64,000 bases of DNA from Chryseobacterium sp. MYb7 (lineage in GTDB: Bacteria; Bacteroidota; Bacteroidia; Flavobacteriales; Weeksellaceae), in NCBI RefSeq assembly GCF_002979455.1, contig NZ_PCOU01000008.1:50607-114606 (forward strand), in the 5' to 3' direction. Position numbers and translations under genes: made by a program. Shown here piece after piece: positions 16,508-28,129 of this stretch (positions within the stretch are counted from its first letter, which is position 1; each line of letters begins with the position of its first letter). The notes under the pieces were generated by a model. That model was not told the DNA's origin and did no database searches. It was given only the letters and a program-made list of their open reading frames with translations.

Positions 16508-19500
16508 ATGAAAAAAAATATAATAACCATATTTTCACTGTTTTTGACAGGCATATTATATGCTCAAACAAATACAGAAAATTATATTAGAACCAGGGCT
16601 TATCTGGATTCTGTAACTATATCCAGCCCCAATGCTAACAAAATTGAAACAGTACAATATTTTAACGGATTAGGAAAAGAGAAACAAACCGTTAATGTAA
16701 AAGCTTCTCCAATGGGAAGAGATCTTGTAACTCCTACTGTATATGATGCAGCAGGCAGGCCAACAAGACAATACCTCCCTATTCCACAATCATCAACTAC
16801 TAATGGAGAAATATATCCTCAATCAGCAGGTCTTACTCTCTTCCCTGTGGATGATAATACTAATTTTTACAATGGGGAAAAAATATTTAGTGAAAAGATT
16901 TTTGAAAATTCCCCAATAGAAAGGGTTATAGAACAAAAGACAGTGGGAACAAACTGGAATAATCACCCTTTGCAATACAACTATGCTTTTAATAGTAATG
17001 ATGAAGTAAAAAAATATGTTGCAACGTTCGATTATACAACCCTTACATCCAATATTACTACATTAGGAAATCATGCAGTAAATACCCTGCAAAAAAATAC
17101 AATTACAGATGAAGATGGAGGACAGACAATTGAATATAAAAACTCTGATGATCAGATCATCCTGATTAAAAAAATAATTAGCTCTACAGAAAGTGCAGAT
17201 ACTTATTATGTATATAATCAATATGGACAGCTAGCTTATATTATTCCTCCATTGGCATCAGCAGCTAATTTGGATGATAACACTCTAAATCTTCTTTGTT
17301 ATCAATTCAAATATGATAGAAAAAATAGAGTCGTAGAAAAAAAACTACCCGGCAAGGGATGGGAATTTATGGTGTATGACAAAAGCGACCGCATCATCAT
17401 GACACAAGATAGCACTCTACGTAAAAAGGGAAGATGGATCATCAATAAATATGATAAATTTAGCAGACTTCTTTATACGGGAATCATTCCTGGTGGAAGT
17501 AGAAACGATATGCAAGCCCAAGCTGTAGATAAATTTATTATAGAAGACCGGGACACTAACGGGTTTACCCGTAATGGAATGCAAATCCTCTATAGTAATA
17601 ATTATTTTATTGACATAGAAACCGTTTTAGTAGTAAATTATTATGATGCCTATCCTTCTTTACCTTCGGAAATCACCATTCCCGGGAGTATCTTCGCCCA
17701 ACCTGTTATTACTGACAATCCGGCAGCCTCAGTCAATACAAAAGGACTTCAGGTGGCTTCTTATATCAAAAATACTGAAGACAATAACTGGACCAAAAAT
17801 TTCACATTTTATGACAACAGAGGGAGAATTGTAATTACACATTCTATAAATCACTTAGGTGGATTTACAAGAATTGAAAAAGAATTGAATTTTGCAGGTC
17901 TTTCAAAAAAAACTATCACTACCCATAAAAGACTTAGTACCGATATAGAAAGAAAAATTTCTGAAATTTTTGATTATGACCATCAAAACAGAGTAAAAAT
18001 ACATACGCATCAGGTAGATAGTAATCTTACCGAAATATTGGTTCAGAATACGTATGATGAGATTTCCCAACTGAAAATTAAAAAAGTAGGGGGAACTGAT
18101 ATGTCTCAACCTCTTCAAACAATAGACTATCAATACAATATCAGAGGATGGATGACTTATATTAATAATCCTTCCAATCTGGGGACTGATTTGTTTGGAT
18201 ATAAGATAAATTATAATCAGGTAGAAGGATTAGAAGTTCCCAATCAGGATTTTTCAAATTTAAAAGTAAAACCAAAATTCAATGGGAATATAGCAGAAGT
18301 ATCCTGGAAAACACTCGCTGAAGAAAATGAGCCTTTAAAAACTTACGGTTACGTTTATGATCCTTTGAACAGACTTTCTGCAGGTTTTTATCAAAAAAGT
18401 GGAAATGAAAGTGCCGGAGAATATTATGAGAAACTAGATTACGACCTTAATGGTAATATCAAAAGATTGAAGAGATCTGGTGGGATTCCACAAGGAAGTA
18501 CTACCGCATTAGCTATTGATAATCTAAAATATGATTATACGGGGAACAAATTAACAAAAGTTACTGATGAACAACAAAACCCTACAGGCTATCCATATAT
18601 TATCAATCCAAACAATATTACTTATGATAATGACAGTAGTGATGGTAATGGAAATATGACAAGCCATCTTGATAAAGGTATTTCTCTTATAGAGTACAAC
18701 CATCTTAATTTGCCTAATTATTATTCCATCACACAAGAGGACACTTTTTTTGGGGTTAAAAGTTTTAATTTAAATTATCTTTATAAAGCAGATGGTACCA
18801 AACTTCGTAAAACCTATTCTTCCGGAGGTGGTAAAGGTCAATCCAAAACAACACAGATTACAGACTATCTGGATGGTTTTCAATATAATTATAGCGAAAT
18901 TTCAGGGCCATGTATGTGGTGCAGAACAAATATCTCTTTTGATCAAGAAAACTTAAAAGGCGGAGGGATTATTTTTGATCCCACCTTAATCATTAAACCA
19001 AAATGGAATCTTGATTTTGTTCCTACGGCAGAAGGATTTTACAGCTTTACAGAAAATCGTTACATTTACCAATATAGAGATCATTTAGGAAATACTAGAG
19101 TAAGTTTTGCCAGAAACACTGAAGGAATAACAGAAATTACTGATACCAATAATTACTATCCTTTTGGGCTTAATCATATTGGTGGAGGAAGTAAAGGACT
19201 TATAGGGGGATATTATAATTATAAGTATAATGGTAAAGAACTTCAGGAAAGTGGAATGTATGATTATGGTGCAAGATTTTATATGTCTGATCTGGGAAAA
19301 TGGGGTGTAATAGATCCATTAGCAGAGAAAATGACAAGGTTCAGCCCTTATAATTATGCTTTTAATAACCCTGTAAGATTTATTGATCCTGATGGCAGAG
19401 AACCCGTGGATGATCACTTTAATCAATATGGAAAGTTTTTATATACAGATAACAAAAAAAGTAATAATATTATTATTGATTATCAAAATCCTATCACCGG

Positions 19501-20047
19501 TGAACTCAATACAGCTCCTTGGCTATCAAAAGAATTAAAAGATTATTTGTTTGATAATGACAATGCATATGTTTTAGCTAATATTGCCAATCATTATGCT
19601 AAAGAAGCAGGTATTAACTTGAAAAACTTAAAAGGTAGTAGTACTTCGGTTGGATTTTTTAATTATCACACTGAAGCAGGACAGAAAAAAGGGAAAATGA
19701 CAAGTTACAACGGTGGTGAATATAATGACAATGCTTTGGTAGAAGGCCATAAACTCAATAAAACAGTTACTTTAATGGTCTCTAATGGCAAAGTACCCGA
19801 GTTATACAATAGCAAATATAATATGATCTCCGCACTAAGCCATGAAGGTGGAAAGGTAAGTCATTTGACAGTAAATCCTGATTATTATTATATTCCAAAA
19901 GTAGATTTGGCTAAAGAACATATTATGATTTACCAACATCAAATGGCTTCTCCTATTTTTAATAAGACCACACTTCCATTCCAACAATTAATGAAAGAAA
20001 ATTATGAAAAAGACAAAGCATATTATAGAATATATGGTCCAAAATAA
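16508..20047 (+). CDS. DUF6443 / Rhs repeat-associated core protein with variable C-terminus
   Basis: 1179 residues. Signal peptide MKKNIITIFSLFLTGILYAQ, then a DUF6443 N-terminal region (YFNGLGKEKQTVNVKASPMG) and YD-type repeats. The Rhs core lies at about 855-965: YRDHLGNTRVSFA, NNYYPFGLNH, YKYNGKELQESGMYDYGARF, DPLAEK, YNYAFNNPVRFIDPDGRE. After DPDGRE comes a unique C-terminal region of about 210 residues, where Rhs proteins carry toxins. It contains SALSHEGGKVSH (His1112), which resembles a metallopeptidase HExxH site with Lys in place of the second His. It is followed by an overlapping lipoprotein gene that may be its immunity partner. Confidence 0.8.
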   Translation: MKKNIITIFSLFLTGILYAQTNTENYIRTRAYLDSVTISSPNANKIETVQYFNGLGKEKQTVNVKASPMGRDLVTPTVYDAAGRPTRQYLPIPQSSTTNGEIYPQSAGLTLFPVDDNTNFYNGEKIFSEKIFENSPIERVIEQKTVGTNWNNHPLQYNYAFNSNDEVKKYVATFDYTTLTSNITTLGNHAVNTLQKNTITDEDGGQTIEYKNSDDQIILIKKIISSTESADTYYVYNQYGQLAYIIPPLASAANLDDNTLNLLCYQFKYDRKNRVVEKKLPGKGWEFMVYDKSDRIIMTQDSTLRKKGRWIINKYDKFSRLLYTGIIPGGSRNDMQAQAVDKFIIEDRDTNGFTRNGMQILYSNNYFIDIETVLVVNYYDAYPSLPSEITIPGSIFAQPVITDNPAASVNTKGLQVASYIKNTEDNNWTKNFTFYDNRGRIVITHSINHLGGFTRIEKELNFAGLSKKTITTHKRLSTDIERKISEIFDYDHQNRVKIHTHQVDSNLTEILVQNTYDEISQLKIKKVGGTDMSQPLQTIDYQYNIRGWMTYINNPSNLGTDLFGYKINYNQVEGLEVPNQDFSNLKVKPKFNGNIAEVSWKTLAEENEPLKTYGYVYDPLNRLSAGFYQKSGNESAGEYYEKLDYDLNGNIKRLKRSGGIPQGSTTALAIDNLKYDYTGNKLTKVTDEQQNPTGYPYIINPNNITYDNDSSDGNGNMTSHLDKGISLIEYNHLNLPNYYSITQEDTFFGVKSFNLNYLYKADGTKLRKTYSSGGGKGQSKTTQITDYLDGFQYNYSEISGPCMWCRTNISFDQENLKGGGIIFDPTLIIKPKWNLDFVPTAEGFYSFTENRYIYQYRDHLGNTRVSFARNTEGITEITDTNNYYPFGLNHIGGGSKGLIGGYYNYKYNGKELQESGMYDYGARFYMSDLGKWGVIDPLAEKMTRFSPYNYAFNNPVRFIDPDGREPVDDHFNQYGKFLYTDNKKSNNIIIDYQNPITGELNTAPWLSKELKDYLFDNDNAYVLANIANHYAKEAGINLKNLKGSSTSVGFFNYHTEAGQKKGKMTSYNGGEYNDNALVEGHKLNKTVTLMVSNGKVPELYNSKYNMISALSHEGGKVSHLTVNPDYYYIPKVDLAKEHIMIYQHQMASPIFNKTTLPFQQLMKENYEKDKAYYRIYGPK

Positions 20048-20534
20048 GATCATCATCAGTGCACTAGTTTTATTCTTCACATTAATATCATGCAATAAAA
20101 CTATAACTCCCAGTGAAAATACCCTTCGGGATTTTCAAAACTTAATTTGTGATTTTACCAAAGACAGTACAGAAATCAAAAATGTAGAAACTTTTTTAGT
20201 TTTTGCAAACCCATCTAAGGATACCATCAAAGTTTCTCTTAAAGAAGCTCAGGAAAACTATAGACATGTTTATGAGAAAGATACTTTGAGAATTAATTTT
20301 GAAACTTCTGCAACAATTTCTATACCCCCTCTTGATACACTGGGAGTACCTGCAATGTCTGTGGTGAGAAAAAAATTTAATAACAATGATAACATTTTGC
20401 AAAAAGGATTTGAGATTATCAATATTAAATCAAAAAAAACAATTCCGAATACTTCAGATTACAGTTTAAGGAAAGTTCACGATTTTCATTTATATAAAAT
20501 ACAAGGAGAAAAGCCCAATACTCTGACCTTGTAA
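20034..20534 (+). CDS. Lipoprotein overlapping the Rhs gene, possible immunity partner
   Basis: 166 residues from the ATG at 20034, overlapping the Rhs stop by 14 nt. An upstream ATG at 20004 would give an atypical signal peptide. The N-terminus MVQNKIIISALVLFFTLISC has lipobox LISC. The mature part has no recognised domain but looks like a soluble beta-rich protein (NVETFLVFANPSKDTIKVSL). Overlap with a polymorphic Rhs gene suggests immunity or an accessory surface role; this is inference. Confidence 0.55.
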   Translation: MVQNKIIISALVLFFTLISCNKTITPSENTLRDFQNLICDFTKDSTEIKNVETFLVFANPSKDTIKVSLKEAQENYRHVYEKDTLRINFETSATISIPPLDTLGVPAMSVVRKKFNNNDNILQKGFEIINIKSKKTIPNTSDYSLRKVHDFHLYKIQGEKPNTLTL

Positions 20535-20561
20535 TTTCCACAAAATTGTTGTTAAAAAATT

Positions 20562-20592
20562 GAGACTGTCTTATTCTAAGACAGTCTCTTTT
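20562..20592 (+). terminator. Rho-independent terminator of the Rhs operon
   Basis: GAGACTGTCTT (20562-20572) pairs perfectly with AAGACAGTCTC (20578-20588) over 11 bp with a 5-nt loop, followed by TTTTA. It lies 27 nt after the lipoprotein stop codon. Confidence 0.8.
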
Positions 20593-20666
20593 ATGTTATA
20601 GCATCATATCCAAATACAAAAAAAGACAGCATTACTGCTGCCTTTCTCTATTTTTCATTTTATTTA

Positions 20667-22952
<2,286 letters not shown>

Positions 22953-23009
22953 TTATTTTATTTTTTATATTGATTAATACAGTTTAAATTCTCTGTTGTA
23001 AGAACAAGA

Positions 23010-23040
23010 CAAACCTACAACGTTTGACTGATAAATACAA
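23010..23040 (-). promoter_or_regulatory. katG promoter
   Basis: On the minus strand TTG (23038-23040), 20 nt, TAGGTTTG (23010-23017) fits the Bacteroidota consensus. The expected start near 23003 gives a 5' leader of about 57 nt. Confidence 0.6.
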
Positions 23041-23062
23041 TCTATTAATTTTTATTTCAACG

Positions 23063-23077
23063 ATAGTTAAAAACTAT
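23063..23077. promoter_or_regulatory. OxyR-like operator upstream of katG
   Basis: ATAG-N7-CTAT (ATAGTTAAAAACTAT) is one half of the classical OxyR recognition element and is perfectly palindromic. It lies 22 nt upstream of the -33 element, where an activator would bind. The second ATAG-N7-CTAT half is not conserved. Confidence 0.5.
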
Positions 23078-23204
23078 AAATAAATATTTTCAACAGCATT
23101 AGAGCTTGGACAAAATTGAGGTATTAAGTTAATCATTTTTCAGATTAACTTCAATAAAAACAGCAGTATACCACCCAATTTAGAATTACTCAACGTAAGA
23201 ATTT

Positions 23205-23345
23205 AAGGAGGAAGAAAGCTGAATACTGGAGGAGGTAATTTTAGTGGCATTATGAAAAATAACTTGATCATTTCTGAAAAACATACTAATTCAAAAAACT
23301 TCTAAAAGCACTTCCTGCTTCCATCACCCAGGTTCCATCTCCCCC
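23205..23345. repeat. Intergenic purine/pyrimidine-arm repeat
   Basis: The 450-nt gap between katG and the haem-binding gene holds a purine-rich arm (GGAGGAAGAAAGCTGAATAC) and, about 100 nt on, a pyrimidine-rich arm (CTTCCTGCTTCCATCACCCA). The layout resembles the element at 41953-42092. No open gene is seen in the gap. Confidence 0.35.
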
Positions 23346-23396
23346 ACTAAAAATAAATTAACTACCTTTATATTATACAAATATGAAACACCGGCT

Positions 23397-23864
23397 ATGA
23401 AAAAAATAATTGTTATCATTCTTGTTGCATTTATCATCATTCAGTTTTTTCCGATCGATAAAACGAATCCGCCACCTACACCCGGCATGGATTTTCTGAA
23501 GATAAAAAACACTCCTGAGAAAATTGCCCGTACCCTGAAAACTTCATGTTATGATTGCCATTCCAATGAAACAAAGTATCCATGGTATGCCAATATCTCC
23601 CCTACTGCGTGGTGGGTGAAAAATCATATTGATGAAGGCAGAAAACATCTTAATTTTTCTACCTTTGCAGTATATGAACCTCAAAGACAGCTTCATAAAC
23701 TGGAAGAATGTATAGAAATGGTTGAGAAGAAAGAAATGCCGCTTGAGTCTTATTATTTAGGACACCAAGACGCCAAATTGTCGGATGAACAGCGTGCAGA
23801 TCTTATTCAATATTTCAAAAAAGTAAAAGAAGATACGGAAAGAGGAATTATGTTTAATAAATAG
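23397..23864 (+). CDS. Haem-binding domain protein (Haem_bd)
   Basis: 155 residues. One N-terminal membrane anchor (IIVIILVAFIIIQFF), then TLKTSCYDCHSNETKYPWYA containing the CxxCH haem c-binding motif, and WWVKNHIDEGRKHLNFS. This is the pattern of the Bacteroidota haem-binding domain family, expected in the periplasm facing the inner membrane. The GTG-starting DCC-family gene follows after 4 nt, so the two are probably one operon. The electron-transfer or redox partner is unknown. Confidence 0.8.
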   Translation: MKKIIVIILVAFIIIQFFPIDKTNPPPTPGMDFLKIKNTPEKIARTLKTSCYDCHSNETKYPWYANISPTAWWVKNHIDEGRKHLNFSTFAVYEPQRQLHKLEECIEMVEKKEMPLESYYLGHQDAKLSDEQRADLIQYFKKVKEDTERGIMFNK

Positions 23865-23868
23865 AGTC

Positions 23869-24279
23869 GTGGAAAACTGGGAAAATAAACATATTATATT
23901 TTTTGATGGAGATTGCGGTGTCTGCAATTTCTGGGTGCAGTGGATTTTGGAGAGAGATAAGAAAGACCAATTCATGTTTGCTTCTCTCCAGTCTTACTTT
24001 GGACAGCAGTTTTTATCTCAAAGAGGCCTGGAAACCAATATCTTCAACACCATGTATCTGTGGAAACCGGGGCGATATTACCAGATCAAATCAAGGGCAG
24101 TATTGGAAATTGCCAACTTATTGGGAGGAGTTTATAAACTTTCCTTTGTTGGGAAAATCCTGCCTGCATCTTTAAGTGACAAAGTGTATGATATCATTTC
24201 CAGAAACAGAATGAAGCTGGCCAATCAGAAATGTTATTTACCGGACCAGCATCAGAAGAAAAAATTTATTCAGGTGTAA
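23869..24279 (+). CDS. DCC-family thiol-disulfide oxidoreductase-like protein
   Basis: 136 residues from a GTG start 4 nt after the preceding stop codon. The N-terminus IIFFDGDCGVCNFWVQWILE has the DxxCxxC motif (DGDCGVC) that defines the DUF393/DCC family, a predicted thioredoxin-like fold. FASLQSYFGQQFL and a YLWKPGRYYQIKSRAVLEI segment complete the domain. It is probably co-expressed with the haem-binding protein. The physiological substrate is not known. Confidence 0.85.
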   Translation: MENWENKHIIFFDGDCGVCNFWVQWILERDKKDQFMFASLQSYFGQQFLSQRGLETNIFNTMYLWKPGRYYQIKSRAVLEIANLLGGVYKLSFVGKILPASLSDKVYDIISRNRMKLANQKCYLPDQHQKKKFIQV

Positions 24280-24317
24280 TTATTCTTACACAATTTCATT
24301 CAACCTATAAAAAAATA

Positions 24318-24384
24318 TCATTCCGTAAGAGTTTCCTACAAGACGTATTATAAATAATGCATTGTAGAGATTCCTACGGAATGA
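24318..24384. repeat. Imperfect palindromic intergenic repeat
   Basis: Arms beginning TCATTCCGTAAGAGTTTCCT and ending ATTCCTACGGAATGA are inverted and flank an 18-nt AT-rich centre. The element could fold into a roughly 24-bp imperfect hairpin. It lies between convergent genes and resembles dispersed palindromes of this genus. The nearby 24450-24490 region holds short ATCATTTATC-type repeats. Confidence 0.5.
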
Positions 24385-24498
24385 CAAATAAAACGTATAG
24401 TTGTTTTAGTTTAATGTTTAATAGAAGTTAAATGGAATAATAGTCTATTACCAACTTCATCATTTATCATTTATCAACTATCACCCATTGCTCATTAC

Positions 24499-25938
24499 TT
24501 ATAAATTAAGCGACCATACAGAATAAGAATTCGGTGGGCATTGGATCTTCACCCATTTGTCTCCCTGAGTGGTCGGATACCAAGTCGAATTCCCTGTAAA
24601 ATCTTTGATCTGCTGGCTGCTCCAATTGGTTTCTATCCATCTTTCCTGCCAGTTTGAGGAGGTGTTGATGTATACAACAAGCCCTGGATTACCATTATAG
24701 CCATTACGTCTTGCGATATATTCATCATTATCGGTATACAGAATGGAAGTTGTTCCGGTAGCTTTATTATTATGAATCCAGATCAGATTGTTTAGCCTTT
24801 CCTTATTCAGCCATTCTTCATAATCTCTGTAGAAAATGGTTGGATAGCCTTCATGGGTTAAAATATAGGCATATGCCGGCATTTTATTGTAAATAATATC
24901 GGTATCATGATTGGCTACAAAGGTTACTGCTTTGTATGGATTTCTTTTCCACATCATATCATCATTCAAAGCGTTTAAGTTTCCGTTATCAAAGGCTTCA
25001 TCCATTTTATAATAAGCGGCAAAATCAAATACGGAACTGTTGGCATTATTCGCCCACCATTCCAGTGTATTGACATTGGAATCCCATAATTCTCCTACAG
25101 AAAATCCTCCGACCTTAGAATTCCAGGTATTGACTACCCAAGGGCCAAAACCTTTAACGTAATCAAACCTCCAGCCATCAAATTTCATCACATTTTTATA
25201 ATACTTTGCAACAGAATCATCCCTTCCCCAAAGCCAGTCCTGTACGTGAGGGTTGGCATGAGACAGATCCGGAAAACCACCAAAAGCTCCTTCGTCATTA
25301 TTTCCGTAGGCATTTTTATAAAAATCATTATAGTTTCTCTGAAATTTTCCGGAAGCAACTCCTGAGAAATCAGTCCATGTATTGGTTCCTGTAAAAGGAT
25401 TGGCTTCAGATTGTCCACCACTATTATGATTGATCACAATATCTGCATATACCTGCATATTTTCACTATGCGCTTTTGTAATCAAAGCTTCCAGTTCGGT
25501 TCTGGATCCGAAACGGGTCTCTGTGCTTCCATTTTGATTAAAATCTCCAAAATCATAATAGTCAGTAGGATCATACCCCATAGAATAGGCTCCATTCTGC
25601 GCTTTTGATGCCGGTGGTAACCATACGGCACCAATTCCTGCATTGGACCATGCTGTTAATTTATCCTTAACAGTATTCCACCAGTTGCCTCCGTCCGGAA
25701 CATCCCAATAAAATCCCTGCATCAGAACCCCACCTCCAGGACCTGCGATAAATTTACCCTGCAGAGATCCGGATTCATTTCCGGTACTGAAAGGCCGCCC
25801 GTCATGGTAGGTTACATTGACTGTTTTGTTATGAACCTCTTCCTGCTTGAAGGGTTCCGTGATTAATTCATCACTTGTACGGCATGAGCTTACTAATGCT
25901 AAAGCCAGCAGTGAAAGGAAAAAGTTAGTTTTTTTCAT
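24499..25938 (-). CDS. Secreted alpha-amylase family (GH13) lipoprotein
   Basis: 479 residues. Lipoprotein signal MKKTNFFLSLLALALVSSC. The GH13 barrel starts at GVLMQGFYWDVPDGGNWW. Conserved regions: region I YADIVINHNSGG, region II GWRFDYVKGF with the nucleophile Asp, region III GELWDSN with the acid/base Glu, region IV TFVANHDTD. The C-terminal all-beta domain ends YSVWSLNL. It should hydrolyse alpha-1,4-glucans at the cell surface. The length matches bacterial liquefying-type amylases. It stands alone, without a SusCD pair nearby. Confidence 0.92.
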   Translation of the reverse strand: MKKTNFFLSLLALALVSSCRTSDELITEPFKQEEVHNKTVNVTYHDGRPFSTGNESGSLQGKFIAGPGGGVLMQGFYWDVPDGGNWWNTVKDKLTAWSNAGIGAVWLPPASKAQNGAYSMGYDPTDYYDFGDFNQNGSTETRFGSRTELEALITKAHSENMQVYADIVINHNSGGQSEANPFTGTNTWTDFSGVASGKFQRNYNDFYKNAYGNNDEGAFGGFPDLSHANPHVQDWLWGRDDSVAKYYKNVMKFDGWRFDYVKGFGPWVVNTWNSKVGGFSVGELWDSNVNTLEWWANNANSSVFDFAAYYKMDEAFDNGNLNALNDDMMWKRNPYKAVTFVANHDTDIIYNKMPAYAYILTHEGYPTIFYRDYEEWLNKERLNNLIWIHNNKATGTTSILYTDNDEYIARRNGYNGNPGLVVYINTSSNWQERWIETNWSSQQIKDFTGNSTWYPTTQGDKWVKIQCPPNSYSVWSLNL

Positions 25939-26125
25939 CGTAATAATTAATTATCATTTTATTAAACAATATACAATTTTATTAAAAACAAATTCAAACC
26001 AACGGGAAATATTTTCATTTTCCATAATAAATCAAGAAGAAAAGCATTTAAATATTTCATTAAAAAATCATAAATTTTTAAGATTCTCGAATTCATTTTT
26101 CTTTTAATGCATATATTTGCATACT

Positions 26126-26800
26126 ATGGAATACAATACCCAAAAAACTCAGCTTCATATGCCGGAATACGGCAGAATTATACAACAGTTGGTTGAGCGC
26201 TGCAAAGAACTTCCTACCAAAGAGGAAAGGAACGAAATGGCTATGGCAATCATCGATTTTATGGGTCAGAGAAACCCACAGCTTCGCGACGAGGAAAATT
26301 ATAAACATAAACTTTGGGACCATCTTTTTATTCTTGCTAATCATGATCTGGATGTAGAGTCCCCATATCCGTTCCCTACTCCGGAACAATTGGCAGAAAA
26401 ACCTAAAAGAATGGAATATCCAAAACTTCAGGGTGACTTTAAGTTTTACGGAAAAAGTATTCTTCAATTGATAGAAAAAGCAATCGAACTGGAACAGGGT
26501 GATGAAAAAGAAGCCCTTATCGAAGTGATTGCCAACAATATGAAGAAATCTTACAATGTCTATAATAAAGAACATGTGACGGATGACGTAATTTTCCGCC
26601 ACCTGAAAGAACTGTCTGAAAACAGGTTGGATCTTACTGGAATTGATTCTCTTGAAAAAAGCAAAATCTATTACACCAGCAATAACAACAACCGAAATAA
26701 TAACAATAACAACAACAGGAATAACAACAATAATAAAAACAATAACAATAACCAGCCTAACAAGAGAAGGCATAATAACAATCATAAAAACAGAAAATAA
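26126..26800 (+). CDS. DUF4290 domain protein with Asn-rich tail
   Basis: 224 residues from the ATG at 26126; an in-frame TTG at 26117 overlaps a -7-like TATATTTG element (26112-26119) and is less likely. The N-terminal 175 residues (MEYNTQKTQLHMPEYGRIIQ, then MAIIDFMGQRNP, KLWDHLFILANHDLDVESPY) are the DUF4290 domain, conserved in Bacteroidota directly before murA. The last 45 residues are an Asn/Arg/Lys low-complexity tail of AAY codons. The stop overlaps the murA start by one base, so translation is coupled. If the -7 element is real, the mRNA is nearly leaderless. Confidence 0.85.
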   Translation: MEYNTQKTQLHMPEYGRIIQQLVERCKELPTKEERNEMAMAIIDFMGQRNPQLRDEENYKHKLWDHLFILANHDLDVESPYPFPTPEQLAEKPKRMEYPKLQGDFKFYGKSILQLIEKAIELEQGDEKEALIEVIANNMKKSYNVYNKEHVTDDVIFRHLKELSENRLDLTGIDSLEKSKIYYTSNNNNRNNNNNNNRNNNNNKNNNNNQPNKRRHNNNHKNRK

Positions 26801-28107
26801 TGAGTGGAACATTTCAAATAAGAGGAGGAAAGAGACTGCAGGGTGAAATAACTCCACAAGGGGCCAAAAATGAGGCTCTACAAATTTTATGTGCGGTTCT
26901 CCTGACGGACGAAGAAGTAAGAATCAAAAATATTCCGGATATCCATGATGTTAACAGATTAATTGAAATTCTTGGAGATTTTGGAGTAAAAATTACTAAA
27001 AACGGACAGGGAGATTATACTTTCAAGGCAGATCAGGTTAATTTTGATTATATTAAATCTAACGAGTTCAAAAAAGACGGGGCAAAATTACGTGGATCCA
27101 TCATGTTGATGGGACCAATGCTTGCCCGTTACGGAGAGGCTTATATGCCAACTCCGGGAGGTGACAAAATCGGAAGAAGAAGATTAGACACCCACTTCCA
27201 GGGACTTGTTGAACTAGGTGCTGAATTCAATTATGACGAAGAGGAATATTTCTATTCTTTAAAAGCTAAAGAGCTTAGAGGAAAATTCATCTTATTGGAA
27301 GAAGCTTCTGTTACCGGAACGGCTAATATTGTAATGGCAGCCGCTTTGGCCAAAGGAAAAACAAGAATCTACAACGCTGCATGTGAACCTTATCTTCAGC
27401 AATTATGCAAAATGCTGAACAGAATGGGAGCAAATATCTCAGGGATCGGATCCAACCTTCTTACGATTGAAGGGGTTGACTACCTTAGAGGAACTGAGCA
27501 CACCATGCTTCCGGATATGGTAGAAATTGGATCCTGGATTGGTCTTGCGGCCATGACAAAATCTGAAATCACGATCAAAAATGTAAACTGGAACCAGCTT
27601 GGTGTCATCCCGAATACATTCAGAAAATTAGGAATCCAGCTTGAGCAAAGTGGTGATGACATCTACATTCCTGCTCAGGAACATTATAAAATTCAGAAAT
27701 TTATTGACGGTTCTATTTTGACCATTTCGGATGCGCCATGGCCAGGATTTACACCGGATTTATTATCTATTATTTTAGTAGTGGCTACTCAGGCAAAAGG
27801 AAGTATTCTGGTTCATCAGAAAATGTTTGAATCCAGATTATTCTTTGTGGATAAATTAATCGATATGGGAGCTCAGATCATTTTATGTGATCCGCACAGA
27901 GCTACGGTGATCGGATTGAACCAGGAAGCTCCATTAAGAGGAACAACAATGGTTTCCCCGGATATCAGAGCTGGAAATGCCCTTCTTATTGCGGCACTTT
28001 CTGCTGAAGGAAAATCTATTATCCACAATATCGAACAGATCGACAGAGGATATGAAAATATTGATGGAAGACTAAAAGCAATTGGTGCTGACATTGAAAG
28101 AATTTAA
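26800..28107 (+). CDS. murA: UDP-N-acetylglucosamine 1-carboxyvinyltransferase (MurA), Asp-type active site
   Basis: 435 residues, full length. It transfers enolpyruvate from PEP to UDP-GlcNAc, the first committed step of peptidoglycan synthesis. GAKNEALQ (K23) and RGSIMLMGP are the substrate-binding motifs. In the loop that carries Cys115 in E. coli (GGCTIGARP), this protein reads GGDKIGRRR, so the residue is Asp122. In other bacteria this Cys-to-Asp change keeps activity but abolishes covalent fosfomycin binding. It is coupled to DUF4290 through the TAATG overlap. Confidence 0.95.
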   Translation: MSGTFQIRGGKRLQGEITPQGAKNEALQILCAVLLTDEEVRIKNIPDIHDVNRLIEILGDFGVKITKNGQGDYTFKADQVNFDYIKSNEFKKDGAKLRGSIMLMGPMLARYGEAYMPTPGGDKIGRRRLDTHFQGLVELGAEFNYDEEEYFYSLKAKELRGKFILLEEASVTGTANIVMAAALAKGKTRIYNAACEPYLQQLCKMLNRMGANISGIGSNLLTIEGVDYLRGTEHTMLPDMVEIGSWIGLAAMTKSEITIKNVNWNQLGVIPNTFRKLGIQLEQSGDDIYIPAQEHYKIQKFIDGSILTISDAPWPGFTPDLLSIILVVATQAKGSILVHQKMFESRLFFVDKLIDMGAQIILCDPHRATVIGLNQEAPLRGTTMVSPDIRAGNALLIAALSAEGKSIIHNIEQIDRGYENIDGRLKAIGADIERI

Positions 28108-28129
28108 AATTATTTTATTTAATAATAGG

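Noticed and set aside
19841..19858. Active HExxH zinc protease site in the Rhs tail
   Set aside because: The second His is Lys (HEGGK), so the classical motif is incomplete; it is reported only as degenerate.
26672..26790. CRISPR-like or tandem repeat array
   Set aside because: It is a coding low-complexity Asn tract without spacers. No CRISPR repeats or cas genes were seen anywhere in the window.
26093..26857. 254-codon minus-strand frame over DUF4290
   Set aside because: Val/Ile-rich antisense of the Asn-codon tract (AAY read backwards gives GTT/ATT); a shadow of the real DUF4290 gene.
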